Part shown: piece by piece, positions 21,901 to 35,700 of the stretch | Position numbering within the stretch: the first letter of the stretch is position 1 | How the letters are laid out: each line of letters begins with the position of its first letter | NCBI RefSeq assembly: GCF_000787575.1 | Contig: NW_012236528.1 | Span: 1,276,576 to 1,340,575, forward strand | DNA: 64,000 bases | DNA from: Acytostelium subglobosum LB1 | Taxonomy: Eukaryota > Evosea > Eumycetozoa > Acytosteliales > Acytosteliaceae | Direction: 5' to 3' | The notes under the pieces: model-generated | Databases searched by the model: none | Seen by the model: the letters and a program-made list of their open reading frames with translations, nothing else | Told to the model about the DNA's origin: nothing | Translations under genes and position numbers: made by a program

Positions 21901-22552
21901 GTTGGTGTACTGTGATGATAAAGGTGAGGATGGCTGACTGACGCTGTGACTTGTTGGTCTGGTTGGACTGTTGAAGAAGCTCTCCATTGTGTCGTGACTG
22001 GCCACATTGAGTATGCTTAGACTCCTACGCGAGCCGGCTGGGGCGGCGGACAGGGGTGAGCCACCGGCAGCACCCGAGTTGGCCACATGTCGCCCACTGG
22101 CCACCAAGTACAATCGATAGATGACACTCTGTATGCCCTTGTAGTTGCCGTCGACAAAGTCCTGCGGCGAACACTTGGCAATCATAATATTATTGTCGGC
22201 CATGAATTTGATTGCAATGTTGATATTATCAATCATCTGTATCTTGCTCCTTGGATTCGGATAACAACGAGCGATTCGTTTACCCGTTATAATCTCCAAC
22301 GTAGCGATCAGCAACACACCATTCCTCCACTCCTCCAGCGTAGCGAATGTCAACTGTCTCTTCTCCTGTAATACTGATTGAGCCCATATCACCTCCTATT
22401 TGATTGATTGATTGATTGATTGTTAGTTGTTTGTCGTTGGATGGAGGGTGGGGGTATCCCAAGACCACGACCAGGACCACGATCAGGACCCAAGCCCACA
22501 CCACACATACCTTTGTCTCTAAATAAGGCTTATGTTGGCTTCTGATTGACAT
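18974..22552 (-). CDS. CH - IQ - DH - PH - PX RhoGEF
   Basis: Exons 22511-22552, 20808-22395, 19665-20725 and 18974-19591 give 1102 aa. A calponin-homology domain begins after a 14-residue first exon (EVIWAQSVLQEKRQLTF, ending GIQSVIYRLYLVA). A long Ser/Gln/Pro/Glu-rich linker follows, then an IQ motif (IIKCQCYVRRWLARRELK). The DH domain runs from CFKEILSTEENYVAAIEMIV to RIPRYILLLQDMYRHT. A PH domain (FIKQGIINI to AMIDFIEKSK) and a C-terminal PX domain (EYIVKIKK, KRYSEFDSLYKRIKRKFP) complete it. The DH-PH pair activates Rho-family GTPases; the CH and IQ parts suggest actin or calmodulin contact; PX suggests phosphoinositide binding. The linker has long QPLPEPQ repeats. Domain order is inferred by eye. 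Confidence 0.9.
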
Positions 22553-22950
22553 GATCAGTTACCAATAATATATATTATATGTATACTTATAAGTATAGTT
22601 ATATGTATGATTGAATGGATGTTTGTTGCAAAGTAACTTTGGACACGTGACACTCATTGACTTGGTGGTTATCAGATAACTAGTTTGTGTGTGTGGATGA
22701 GGTGTGAGGACGATCGTAATTAGATAGATACTAAAAAAAATCAGATTTGATGCGATTTGAATTGTTTTGAGCTTTTGGTATTCCAACTCCGATTCCTCCC
22801 AGGTCCACACACGTCGACAATCTTTCGTGTGTCTAATGTTTGAACTTGTATTCGGCGACACACATCTGATCGTCTATGAATCGCCACGCTCACGACACAC
22901 ATACACACACACACTGATCATCAGAAAACGAACGAGTCGAATGAATGGAT
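22553..22950. other. intergenic region between the RhoGEF start and the ATG2 3' end
   Basis: About 0.4 kb with an AT-rich block near 22,565-22,610, an A8 run near 22,735 and a CA-rich segment near 22,900. I see no gene. Confidence 0.5.
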
Positions 22951-25900
22951 TTAATGTTGTGTGAATGACACACCCTTTTTGTACTTGTTGTCCATCTCAG
23001 CTTTCTTCTGTGGGTCGATCTGATTGCGAACACCCAGCAATGTCTTGGAGACACCCTCGGTGATACCAATCATCGGTCGGATGATGGCGATGGGCACTGC
23101 CTTGACCATCGACTTCATGTATCCCTTGGTGCCCTTCTTATGATACTCCTTCATTGGCACGGCGATGATTGTATGCGCTGCCGACTTGATCTCGCGCGAC
23201 ACTGATTCATACGCATGCTGGATGCCCTCCTTCGTGTCCACTGGTTGATCAGAGAACTTGCTGCTCGAGCTTGATGTCGTGGTGGTAGTCGTCGTCGTCG
23301 TCGATGTCGTGTGTTGTTCACGATGTGCTTGCTGTGGACTGCTACCTGGTTGTTGATGCTGCTGTTGCTGTTGTTGCTGTTGCTGCTTGGATGACAGCGC
23401 ACTGTCAGCTGTCTCCAACAGACCTTGGGTACCAACGGCCATCTTGGCTCCAACGGACAAAGTCTCGAGCGTGAGGTTCTTGAGGAAGGATGCCGTGCCC
23501 TTCCTGAGACCCTTGAATACCTTGCCATCCTTGCGATACTGTTCCATTGGGATGATGACCAGGTTGGCCAGACTCTCGCCAACGTGCACCAACGAGTTGA
23601 TGCCACGCACACCCGACACGTAGCCCATGAGCTGGGTGTTGATAATGTGTGGCACCCAATGTCGGCTGATCTGGTTGAATAGCGCATCCCATCCGCCGAC
23701 GCCACTGAGCTTCAGACGATTCAGGTTGAAGATGGCGCCTTCGAGCGGCAGCAGGTTCAGCAGCTCAGAGTAGTTGCCGCTGGTTAAGCTTAGGTAGTCC
23801 ATCTTCTTGGGCTTGTAGTCTACGTTTAGACGGATCGGATGTATCTCGACTGACTGGAAGTACGTGATGCCCTGCGCTGCTTCGACGTCGGTGGTGCGCG
23901 CCTTGTCCTCGGGTATCGATCGGCTCGTGGCCATGTGAGGTGGAGGGGTTCGCTTCTTCTTGGTCTGGGGCGACTCGCTGTAGGGTGACGACTCGAGAGA
24001 GCCGCGACGATGTGTCGGCTTGTACGAGAAGAAGTTGATCATGAACATCACCGTGTCTTGATCGATGTTAAAGCACAGTGGGAGTATTAACACCTTGAGT
24101 TTGTTCTCCTGCAGCAAAGGATGGTTAACGTCGGGTCGCACCGTCTCGAGCTGGATCTTGAGCATGGGTGACTGCTGGAAACGCGTCACGTTGGAGTCGG
24201 AGCAAAGGAACTTGTTCCAAAGAGACGTGGGCACGTGATCAATGATTGTGATGTCATGCAGGTGGAATGAGAGCAGCTTGGCAATGCGCTCAGTCTCTTC
24301 GAACTTGTCGATGCGCAGATTGAAGCCAGAGAACTGGAACTCCACATAGGTGCTTGTATCGCGAGACTTGGGCGAGGAGGTACCAGTTGAGCTCGATCCC
24401 TGTCCCGAGCCTGATGAAGTAGTCGAGGTGGACTTGTTGCGGGCCACAACCGTGTCCCAATCGTTGCCCTTGTATATCTTGAGACAGATGTTCATCTTGC
24501 TAAAGAGGTAGCGTTCGACTGAGCGTGGATAGGTGGGCGGCAGCTTGCAGTCCTCGGGGTCCTCGCCAGGACTACTGATGTAGTTCTCAATGATGTCGAT
24601 GTCCTTGTAGCGCGGGTCGAGCCAAGAGACGCGCACATCGTTGTAGTGTGAGGACGATGATGATGACCATGATGATGTGGAGGTCGACGAGGAGTATGAA
24701 TGTCCAGTCGCGTGGATCGAGTGCTTCTTTGAGGTCGCTCGCGTTGGCACAGGAGAGTACTCTGGCTTGAAGTCCGAGTCTTGCTCAAAGTCAACAAAGA
24801 TCATCTGGTCCTCTTCAGAGGGGAGATCTGCAATGTGTTGCTGTTGTTGCTGAGGAGGCTGTTGCTTGTCCTGATCATAGTCCTCGATCATCACACTGCC
24901 CATGATGGGGATGATGCTTGATGTCTGCGAGGAAGTGTCCAGTGTAACATCTGAGTGATCGTCCAAAGAGGACATGCTGTCTGTGAGTTGTTGCTGCTGC
25001 TGCTGTTGCTGCGTCAGGAGGTCGGGGGAATGGTACTCATAGATAACTCCTTCGCTCTCGCTGCTATCCTCCTCGTCAAAGCTGAGCGCGTCGTCATCTT
25101 CAAAGTCCTCAAACACCATATTGGGCGGGTCGCTCGTGGTCGACGAGGAGTAGTTCACTGGAGGAGACTGGGCAAACGTTGACGAGGTCGCCTGGGACAG
25201 CTCGGCGATTGTCGATTTGAACGTGTCCTCATTGATGAGGATGTCGATGTTGTCCTTCAGGTCTGGCGCGATGCCCTGCATGATGATCAGGTCGGCCACC
25301 TCTGCATAGGGTATGTCGAGGCCGAGCAGGTTGCTAATGACTTCGTTGAGCACAAAGAATGAGTCGGCGCATGCACTGATCTCCAACATGTTGTGATTGA
25401 ACTTGAACAGGAACTTGGGATAGGTATCCTTGTCTGTATGGCGCAAGACTTCAAACTCAAAGTAATCCAGCGCCGCTGCCGGCTCGAATCCAATGAACTT
25501 CCAGTAGTTGAAGACGGATGAGTGCGACGAGGTGGTGGGCGAGGACTCTCGCACGCTCAGCACATCATCGATTACGAATATGTTACTGTTCTGGCCACTG
25601 CAGCTGATCTTTGTTGAGTTGGGCACAATCTTGAGTTTGAAATCGGCAAAGAAGAACACTGCCGCCGAGCTGAGACCTGGCGACGGTATGTAATACAATG
25701 AACAATCTATAAAGTTCAGGAATGTCTTCATGCCAGCGCTGTCATCATCACAATCCACGTCGCTGTTTGGTTTGTTGTTGTTCTTGGGATCATTGAATGA
25801 GAGGAAGTCTGTGATCCTTGAGTACCAGGTAGAGTTGATGCGATGCTCGACTGTCACGCCCTTGAAGACCAATGACATGACCTTGCCATCGATGGAGGGG

Positions 25901-28900
25901 TCAAGGTAGTTGGAGTGGTCGTTATTGATAGACACAACGATGCTGAGAGACTGGCTCGGGATAATCTTGTTTGGCGATAGTGTGTTTGAGATGACTACTC
26001 TGGGCTTGGAGTCGCGCACAAGTAGGTTGGTCTCGATCAGCTCAACCTGCGACATGGAGGCATTGGTGAAGCTAATGTCGCGACCAAAGTAGCCAGTGAC
26101 GTTGAACACCTCAAGCCGTTTGAAGTCGATCGTATACTTGAAGTGATCGAGATCCTGGAATGAGGGGCTAGAGCTAGACAATGACGAGCTCGAGTCTGAC
26201 AACGAGGATGTTGATGGTGGGGATGGTGGAGGCGGGCGGCTGTTCTCAATCAATATGAATTGTCCTCTGCTGATGTTCATGAGTACTGAGCACAGGCTCA
26301 TGTTCTTCATGGCCTTGTTGTTGAGGGCTGATGATGATGTAGAGGAGGAGGAGAGTCCAGCTTGAGGATGAGGATGAGGGTGGGCTTGAATGTCATTTGG
26401 TTGCTGGGGGGATGATGATGAAGCATCGTCCTGACTCAGTCTCTTGTGAATGAACGCTGAGAATGAGTCGAGCAACGACACCAGCAGATTGAGATCGTCC
26501 TTCTTGATCTCCAACTTCAAGTAAGGTATGACAACATTGAGTACGTATTTCTACATTGATTGATGATCAGGGAGTGTAAGTTAGATGGATGGATACGCCA
26601 ATGAGTTTGAAGTGGTCCATGCAAGCACCTACCGATGACTCAATGGACATATGTCTGAATGAACTTATCTCATCTTGTTCGGCCTCGCCTAGCCAGTTAT
26701 TATCAAAGATGCCCTCGGATGTAGCGATGAAGCTTGAGAACGGACCTTTGTAACGCTCCCTGTTGTTGTGGAGTGGGTTGAAGCGATGCGAGTTTGGCGA
26801 GGACGTTGGCGAGCAAGGTGGTGATTCGGAGGAGGAGTTCAGCCTGCTAGGTCGATATGGCGGCGAGTTGAGGTCGACGTCGTAGTTTGTGTATGCGCTG
26901 ATCATGCCGCGAATGGTAACCTCGACGGGCATCACGTGGCCATGGGGTGAGGACGGGTCCTTGGTCTGGACGTCGATGAATCTGACGCTGTCATTGACCT
27001 CATTGGTGAGGCTAGAGTGTATGTCGTCAAAGTTCACCAGCCACTTGACGTCCTTGATATCCTTGATGATGTTGGACTCGACCACGACATTATTGGCCAC
27101 GATCGAGAGAAACTCGGCGCGCAGACTCTGGCCCGCTGCCATACGTTGCGGATTGTCGTCATTGCATATGCTGTAATCGTTGGGGAACTTGACGATGACC
27201 TTGATGAGCGATGAGTGGACTCGCAGCTGTGTCGACGTGGACTCCTCGTCAGATTCATTGTCGTTGTCGGGGTGATCGAGTGTGTGGGAGGAGCCACCAC
27301 CTCCGCCGCTCGAAGTAGCAGTTCCGTCGAGCGTGAAGTTGTTGCTGGCACTATTGAGCTCGGTCAGTATGTTTTCGTACGAGTGTGATGACCGAATAAT
27401 TGGGCTGGACTTGTCGAACTTGCTCTTCTCCTTGAGCTCCAGCTCCGAGAGTGATGTGCGTCTGCTTCCATGTGTGGCAAGCTCCTCAAGCAAATACATT
27501 CCGCTGACAAGCAAATAAGGATAGACATAAAGTGAGAGGTCTTTCATTTGTACATTGATGTCCCTGTCGTAGGACTTCTTGCCGGCTGTACGATGAAGAA
27601 TGTTAGCGAATATGATTGAGTCGATTATTTGATTGATTGAATGAATGACTTACGTTGATATATATACATTAGTTTGACATTGATGTCAAAGGGTAGGGTA
27701 CTGTCATGGTTATGTACATTGTGGAATTGGATGATGGGATGGAGACTTGGATTGAGGATGTGATTGTCGCTCGCCTGTACCAAGTCGACGCATGACTCGG
27801 AGCATGATGGTGAATATACATGTTGGAATAGGTTGAACTTTGTTATGCTGATACCAATGTTCTTGGCGTGATGGCTCTGTTTGTAGCTTACGACCAAGTC
27901 ATTCAGGTGCAGCAGGAAGAAGTCCGTGTTGTATGGCTGTCGATTGAAGTGGCGCTGAATGAATGCATTGTGTGATTGTTGTTGTTGTTGGCTGTGATGT
28001 GCATTGTACAAGAGGAATACTCGCAGCCTTGTCCATTTGAACTGCATAGATACCTGCTGTTGCTGTTGCTGTGTCTGAGGAGGAGATTGCTGGACTCCAG
28101 ACTCGCCAGATGTTGGTGACTTGGAGGTCGTGACGACATTGCCGCCGCCCTGGTCCTTGGTCTGGTCGGACACCACATCGATAGTGCCACTGCTGCTGCT
28201 GCCCACGCCACTGCCGCCTCCTCGCCCACTCTTGAACACTTTGCCAAAGTGCTGTAACAGATTGAGTTGAGCAGGCGAGAGGACGATGGTGAAGTCGTTG
28301 AATATACAGTTGATGTTGAACAATGGCATGCTGTTGTTCTTCTCGTTGCGCTTGATCTTCAGGCCAATGTACTCGTGGTGGGGCGGCGAAGATGTGCTAG
28401 CAGCAGCATTGTCACCGGCATTCGTTTGCTCACGCCTGTTGGTGAATATCGTTTGAAAGGCCGAAGGGTTGATGCATTCCACGATGGAGCTGGTGTAAAA
28501 TTGATCCTGCAGCAGTATGTTGCCTTCTGTCTCGGCCACCTTGATCGAAAGGTTTATCAGCTTGATCTGCTTGTAGAAGTAGGCCTGGTGGTCGGCTGCT
28601 GCGGTCTCGGCGTCGACACCGGTGTCTGCTGCTGCGGTTGCTGTGGCGGCTGCGCTGCTGTCTGTGGCGTACTCCACCGACTCGACGAGCAGTAGCAGCA
28701 CGATCGACTTGTTCAGCTTCTTGTCGTAGTGCGTGATTGTGATGTTACAGTTGCTCAGCTTCACTGAGACCTTGTCGATGATCTTCTTGAGTATCTCGGA
28801 CAACATCTCCAGACCGCCGTAGGAGTGGTCGCGGTTCGTCTGCGTCATGTTGTCCACCTCCTCGTCCTCGTCCGAGTAATAAGTATGTTCGAATTGTGAT

Positions 28901-29436
28901 GATGATGATAATGAAGGTGTTGTAGTTGAGGTCGTTGTCGTTGTGCTCGTGCTCGTGCTCGTGCTATGCTGACCCTGTTGCTTCTGTATATAATCCTCAT
29001 GATTCCTTTCAGAACTGACATGTTGTTGATACTCTATATCGTTAAGTTTACCAAGTACAATATCCTCGTAGTCTATGTTTGATTGATTGATTGAGTGAGT
29101 GAGTGATGTTGTTGCGCAGGTTGATCAGAGATAGGCACACATACTCTCATATGATACAAATGACAGTTCCAAGTTGGAGATGTTGAACTCGCTTGGACTA
29201 TCCCACAGAGATGTGTAGGGTACTTTGGCATGTATGTTACCAACAAAGCCTGAGGATAGTGCGAGTGGCGAACCCTGTAGATCAGCATTGATACGCCGTA
29301 TATTCAACTCTAGATTCGATAGATCTATTGTGCCACTCTTGAATCCGATATCGAACTGATCCTTATCCAATTCATATTGGAAGTAAGGACCGAATATCTT
29401 CTTGAAGAGGAATTTGGCACCTCTGTAAGACCACAT
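22951..29436 (-). CDS. atg2: ATG2, autophagy lipid-transfer protein
   Basis: Exons 29145-29436, 27654-29072, 26633-27585 and 22951-26550 give 2087 aa. The N-terminus (KFLFKKIFGPYFQYELDKD, then GTIDLSNLELNIRRI) is a chorein-type lipid-entry cap. The C-terminus has the ATG2 signature: GGWDALFNQISRHWVPHI, SLVHVGESLANLVIIPMEQY, then KDGKVFKGLRKGTASF and VPMKEYHKKGTKG. These amphipathic stretches distinguish ATG2 from VPS13. ATG2 bridges ER and phagophore and moves phospholipids for autophagosome growth, acting with WIPI/Atg18 and Atg9. Middle regions are full of Ser, Gln, Thr and Asp runs typical of dictyostelid proteins. Intron 3 uses a GTAGGT donor. The tail ends FTQH with no membrane span. Confidence 0.92.
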
Positions 29437-29793
29437 TCTATCCTTCCTTCTTCTTCTTTCCCTTGCTCTTCTTCTTTACTATACTCAACTATCAATCTCT
29501 AACTATAATCTATAATACTACTATATATGTTCGTTTGTTTGTTTGTTTGTATGATTGGTTGTATGATTTATTATCTGTGACACTGTGTAATATATTGAGT
29601 TAAGATATAAGACTAATATATGTGTAAATATATATATTTATTATTTATGTATATGTTTGATTGAATACGAATGAATGAATAGTTTGAGCGTGATTGATTG
29701 ATAATTCACCAGTTCCCACTTTTACACAACTTTGGTGGGTTTCACACGAAGATCGTAAAGAGCGAGGGTTGAGCGTAAGGGTAAGGGCAAGGG
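29437..29793. other. intergenic region between the ATG2 start and the colossin-like 3' end
   Basis: AT-rich with (GTTT)n near 29,530 and TATATATTTA near 29,625. The stretch next to the colossin stop holds the telomere-like repeat annotated separately. I see no gene. Confidence 0.5.
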
Positions 29794-29799
29794 TTAAGG
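29762..29799 (-). repeat. telomere-like C-rich repeat across the colossin-like stop codon
   Basis: On the plus strand, degenerate hexamers GCGAGGGTTGAGC, GTAAGG, GTAAGG, GCAAGG and GTTAAGG follow one another. In the gene sense this is CCTTAACCCTTGCCCTTACC, and it supplies the stop codon and the start of the 3' UTR. Confidence 0.6.
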
Positions 29800-32700
29800 T
29801 GATATCAATTGCAACTGGAATCCAGCATCAACTCTCTTTGAAGCGGTAAGAGTGAAACAGAAGTTGTTTTTGTCGTCGAATGAGTTGTACTGGTTGACTG
29901 CTTGCACGCGACGGTAACCAGGATGAACTGTTGTAGACATGCAATAGTCATCATAGGGTAGGTAGAAGTAATAGCCGCCGTTCGTAGGTGCCAATGATTT
30001 TGTAACGCCATTGCTCATTCTCTTGATCGTAATGACTACCAGACGGTCACCGAAATTGTAGTCTGGCGGGCTGCTGAACACATTGTCTCTGTTGACGTCA
30101 TCCCAAGCGAATCCATTAATTTGGAATATCTTCCTCTTGAATCCAACGTTGACTGACTTGTCCGCGCCGAGTGTGAAGCAGAAGTTGTTGGTATTATCGA
30201 ATGAGTTGTCATTGTTGATCACAGCCAGACGCTCAAAGTACTGTATAGGCGTGGGCATGGTTGTGGACATGCAGTATTCGCCAGCTAACAAGTTGTCGTA
30301 TTTGTAACCGGGGTCGTTTGCCGTGGTGGTCTTTGTGCTGACCAGAGAACCATTCTTGAACTTGAGTGTGATATCGATGTTTGCCAGGAATGGCTCGTCT
30401 GTGCGATCATTGTCGCTGCCTTCGTCATCGAATGCAAATCCACTTATTGTGTAAGTCGGCCGCTTGAAGCCAGCATTGACAGTTTTGTCGGCTGAGAGTG
30501 TGAAGCAGAAATCAGAGTTGTCCAACTTGAATGAGTTGTCTGTGTTGGTCACTGGGATACGGACGAATCCAGTTGGGATCGATGCTGACATGCAATACTC
30601 GCCATAAGGTATGCCGGTCAATGTGTAGCTGGGGTAGGTGGCTGTGGTCACTTGTGGTGTGCCGACACGCGAGCCACCATTCTTCTTCTTGAGTTCAATC
30701 GTCGAGCCAGCCAAGTTGGGCTCGGTGGCCGTCTGGAATGTGTTGTCAAAGTTGTAATCATTGAATGTGTAACCCTTGATAGTGAACCTCTTGATCCTGA
30801 ATCCAATGTTAACATCAGTGTTTGCGCTCAATGTGAAGCAATAATCCGAGTTGTCCGTCTTGAATGCGTTGTCCGAGTTGGTGACTGGAACTCGGTCGTA
30901 TCCAGCTGGTATTGAAGAGGACATGCAATACTCTCCATAAGGTATGTCATTGAATGTGTAGCTGGGGTTGTCTGATGTGGTCACCCGTGTGCCCACCACA
31001 GAGGCATCACTCTTCTTCTTTAGTGTGACGGTCGATCCGGCGATGAGTGGGTCTTGGTTCTCGTGCTTGTTGTTCAAGTTGTCATCATCAAATGCAAAGC
31101 CCTTGATCTGGAACTTCTTCCTGACGAAGCCCGCATTGATATTCTGGTCCATGCTGAGTTTGAAGCAGTAGTCCAGTCCAGTGTCGTTGAACGCGTTGTT
31201 GGGAATGTTGGTGATGGGCAGATTCTTGAATCCGGTGGGAGGTGTCGCAGACATGCAGTAGTCGCCCGCGGGTATGTTGGCGAATGTGTAGCTAGGGTAG
31301 CCATCGACGGAGATCTCTGTGTCAACCACAGTGCCACCAACTTTCTTCTTGAGTGTGATGGTCGATCCTGCAAGGAAGGGCTCGGTGTTCTGCAGGATGT
31401 TGTCTCCATTCTGATCCTCGAATGCATAACCCTTGATCTGGAATCTCTTGATCCTGAAGCCAGCATTGATGTCGGTGTCAGCAGAGAGCTTGAAGCAAAA
31501 GTCTGAGTTGTCCGCCTTGAATGCATTGTCCCTGTTGGTCACAGCCAGTCTGTTGTAAACTGTTGGTACTGAGGCAGACATACAATAGTCTCCAATTGGA
31601 ACATCCTTGAATGTGTATGATGGGTCGGTGGCCGTGGTCACCTGAGTGTCGACCACGCCACCAGCCTTGTTCTTGAGTGTGATGGTGGATCCTGCGACCT
31701 TGGGCTCATTTGTCTCGTACGTGTTGTCCAAGTCCTCATCATCGAATGCATAACCCTTGATCTGGAACGACTTCAACTTGAATCCAATGTTGACAATCTT
31801 GTCGGCGTCAACGACAGTGAAGCAGACGTCAATGTTATCCTTGAATGAGTTGTCTGTGTTTGTCACATTGAGACGTCTGTAGTCGGGGGGAACAGAGGTG
31901 GACATGCAGTACTCTCCTGCCGGTACATTCTGGAATGCGTACGATGGGTTGGTGGCCGTGGTACCCTGCGTGCCAAAAACTGTGCCATTCTTGTGTCGGA
32001 GTATGACAATTGAGCCTGGGACCAAGGAGTCGGTTTGAGACTCGTACTTGTTGTTCAAGTTGGTATCGAGGAATGCAAAGCCCTTGACCTGATACAGCTT
32101 CCTCAGTCCTATATTGGCAGTTTGATCAGCTGAGAGTGTGAAGCAGAAGTCCGTGCCTTCATCATCGAATGCGTTGTAGTCGTTGGTGACGGGCAGTTTC
32201 GCATAGCCATTGGGAATCGACGCCGACATACAATAGTCGCCAACCTTAACATCGTTGAATGTGTAGCCGGGGTTCTTGTCGGTTGTGACTTGGGTGCCAA
32301 CGATCTGGCCAGCCTTGTTCTTGAGTGTGATGGTCGTTCCTGCGAGCAATGGTTCGGTGGGCTGGTACTGGTTGTCCTGGTTGACATCAACGAATGAGTA
32401 ACCCTTGATGTTGAACGTCTTGAGCTTGAATCCAGCATTGACTTGCTTGTCTACCCCACTGAGAGTGAAGCAGAACCTGATGTTGTTCACATTGAATGAG
32501 TTGTCGGTGTTGACAACTGGAATCCTGTTGTAGTTGGTTGGGATCGATGCTGACATACAGTAATCGCCAGGTGGCACATTCGTGAATGAGTATGATGGGT
32601 TGGATGCTTGTGTAACCTTGGAGTCTACGATCGTGCCACTTGGAGTCCAGAGCGAGACTGTGGAGCCTGCAACGAATGGTTCAGTGGCTGACTGGAATAG

Positions 32701-35700
32701 GTTGTCTCCATTGTCATCCTGGAATGCGAATCCACTGATCTTGAGCAGCTTCCTGAATCCAGCATTGACATCTATGTCGCCTGAGAGTGTGAAGCAGTAG
32801 TCCGTTCCATCAGCTTTGAACGAGTTGTCTGTGTTGACCACACCAACACGCTGATATCCAGCTGGGACAGTTGCCGACATGCAATAATCTCTCGCCTTGA
32901 TGCCTGTGAATGAGTATGATGGGTTGTTGACTGTAGTGATCTGAGTGCCAACAACAGTTCCATCCTTGTTCTTGAGGGTGATTGTTGATCCTGCGACCAA
33001 TGGTTCAGTGCCAGACTGGAACTTGTTGTCAATGTTGACATCATCATATGCGAATCCTTTGATCGTGTACACCTTCTCTCTGAATCCAGCATTGACGTCA
33101 GTGTCGGCAGACAATGTGAAGCAGAGGTCAGTGTTGTCCGCTTTGAATGAGTTGTCTGTGTTGACAACTGTGAGACGGTTGAATCCAGCTGGGACCGAGG
33201 CAGACATGCAGTACTCTCCAAAAGCTACATTCTTGAACGAGTATGATGGGTTGGCTGCAGTGGTCACCTGTGGCGTGCCAACAACACTTCCATCACTCTT
33301 CTTCTTGAGTGTGATCGTGGATCCAGCAAGCAAACGATCAGTGACTGCCTGATAAGTGTTGTCAGCATTCATATCATCGAATGCGAATCCCTTGATCTGT
33401 GCCCTCTTGATCCTGAAGCCAACATTGACATCGGTGTCAGCTGAGAGTCTGAAGCAGTAGTCCGAGTTGTCGACATTGAATGCATTATCTGTGTTGACAA
33501 CACCAAGTCTGTTGTATGTTGGTGGTACTGTGGCAGACATGCAGTAGTCTCCCACGGGTATATCATTGAATGAGTATGATGGGTTGTTGGCCGTTGTGAC
33601 TTGAGTGTTCACCACCGAGCCATCCTTTTTCTTGAGTGTTATGGTCGATCCAGCGACCAATGGATCTGAGCTAGCGTGGTAGTTGTTGTCAAGGTTCTCA
33701 TCATCGAATGAATATCCTTTGATCTGGAACCTCTTCAACTTGAATCCAGCATTGATGTCCATGTCCACACCCATGAATGTGAAGCAGTAGTCCGATCCAT
33801 CAACTTTGAACGAGTTGTCTGAGTTGACCACACCAACTCTGAGGTAATCAGCTGATGGAAGTGACGCAGACATGCAGTACTCTCCAGCTCGTACATCCTT
33901 GAATGAGTAAGATGGGTTGGTGGCTTTTGTAGTCTGTGTAGATACAACTGTGCCATTCTTGAACTTGAGTGTAATGATCGATCCTGCGACCAAGGGTTCA
34001 GTGGCACTCTGGTATGTGTTGTCACCGTTATCGTCCTGGAATGCAAAACCTCTTATGTTTGACCTCTTGATCCTAAATCCAACATTGATATCAGTGTCGG
34101 CTGATATGGTGGGGCAGAAATCAGCACCAGATGGATCGAATGAGTTGTCTGTGTTGGTGACTGGGAGTCGTGTGTAGTCGTTGGGAACTGATGCCGACAG
34201 GCAGTAATCACCCACAACAACATTATTGAATGTGTATGATGGGTTGGTGGCCGTGGTCACTTGAGTGCCAACGACAGTGCCGTTCTTGAACTTGAGTGTG
34301 ATTGTCGATCCAGCGACCAAATGATCAATCAAAAGCTGGAACTTGTTGTCAAGGTTGTCATCATCGAATGCGAATCCTTTGATCACAACTCTCTTCTTCC
34401 TGAATCCAGCATTGAGGATTGTGTCTCGAGAGAGTTTGAAGCAGTAGTCAGGTGCAGCATCAGTGAATGCGTTGTCTGCATTGAACTCTGAGAGTCTGTT
34501 GTAGTCGGGTGGCACAGATGCAGAGATACAGTAGTCACCAACGATGACATCCTTGAGTGAGTATGATGGGAAGGATGCCGTGGTGACCTGTGTGGTGACC
34601 ACAGTGCCATCAGATCTCTTGAGTGTGATGGTGGAACCTGCAACATATGGCTCAGTGGCGGATTGGAATCTCTTGTCATCATTGTCATCATCGAATGTGA
34701 ATCCTCTGATCTCGAATCTCTTCTTCCTGAATCCAGCATTGACGTCAGTGTCCGACAATAATGTGAAGCAGAAGTCAGAGTTGTCGACATTGAATGAGTT
34801 GTCTGTGTTGACCACTGTGAGACGGTTGTAGTCTGATGGCACTGTGGCCGACATGCAGTACTCTCCAACTGGGATATCCTTGAATGAGTATGATGGGTTG
34901 GTGGCTTTGGTGATCTGGGTGCCAACAACAGTGCCATCACTCTTCTTCTTGAGTGTGATAGTGGATCCGGCGACTAACTCTTCAGTTGCAGTTTGGAATG
35001 TCTTGTCATCATTGAAGTCATCGAATGCGAAGCCCTTGATCTCGAACCTCTTGATCCTGAATCCAACATTGACATCGGTGTCGGCAGACAATGTGAAGCA
35101 GAAGTCTGATCCGTCAACGTTGAATGAGTTGTCTGTGTTGACCACACCAAGTCTGTTGTAGTTTGATGGTACTGATGCGGACATGCAATAGTCTCCCACT
35201 GGGATATCATTGAATGAGTATGATGGATTGTTGGCCGTTGTGACTTGTGTGTTTACAACAGTGCCCTTCTTCTTGAGGGTGATGGTCGATCCCGCCACCA
35301 GAGGATCAGTAGCGGTCTGGAATGAGTCGTCCAGGTTGGCATCATCGAATGAATATCCTTTGATCTTGAACCTCTTCAACTTGAATCCAGCATTGACATT
35401 CTTGTCCACGCCACTGGTTGTGAAGCAGAAGTCCGAGTTGTCGACGTTGAATGAGTTGTCTGAGTTAACAACGTCAAGTCGGAGGTAACTTGTTGAAGGG
35501 ATTGAGGCCGACATGCAGTAGTCCCCAGCTGGCACGTCCTTGAATGAGTATGATGGGTTTGATGTGGTAGATGGCTGTGTGGATACAACTGTGCCATTCT
35601 TGTGTTTGAGTATAATGACCGATCCGGCAACAAATGGCTCGGTAGATTGGTATGTGTTGTCAGCATTGTCATCCTGGAACACATAACCTTTGATCTCAGA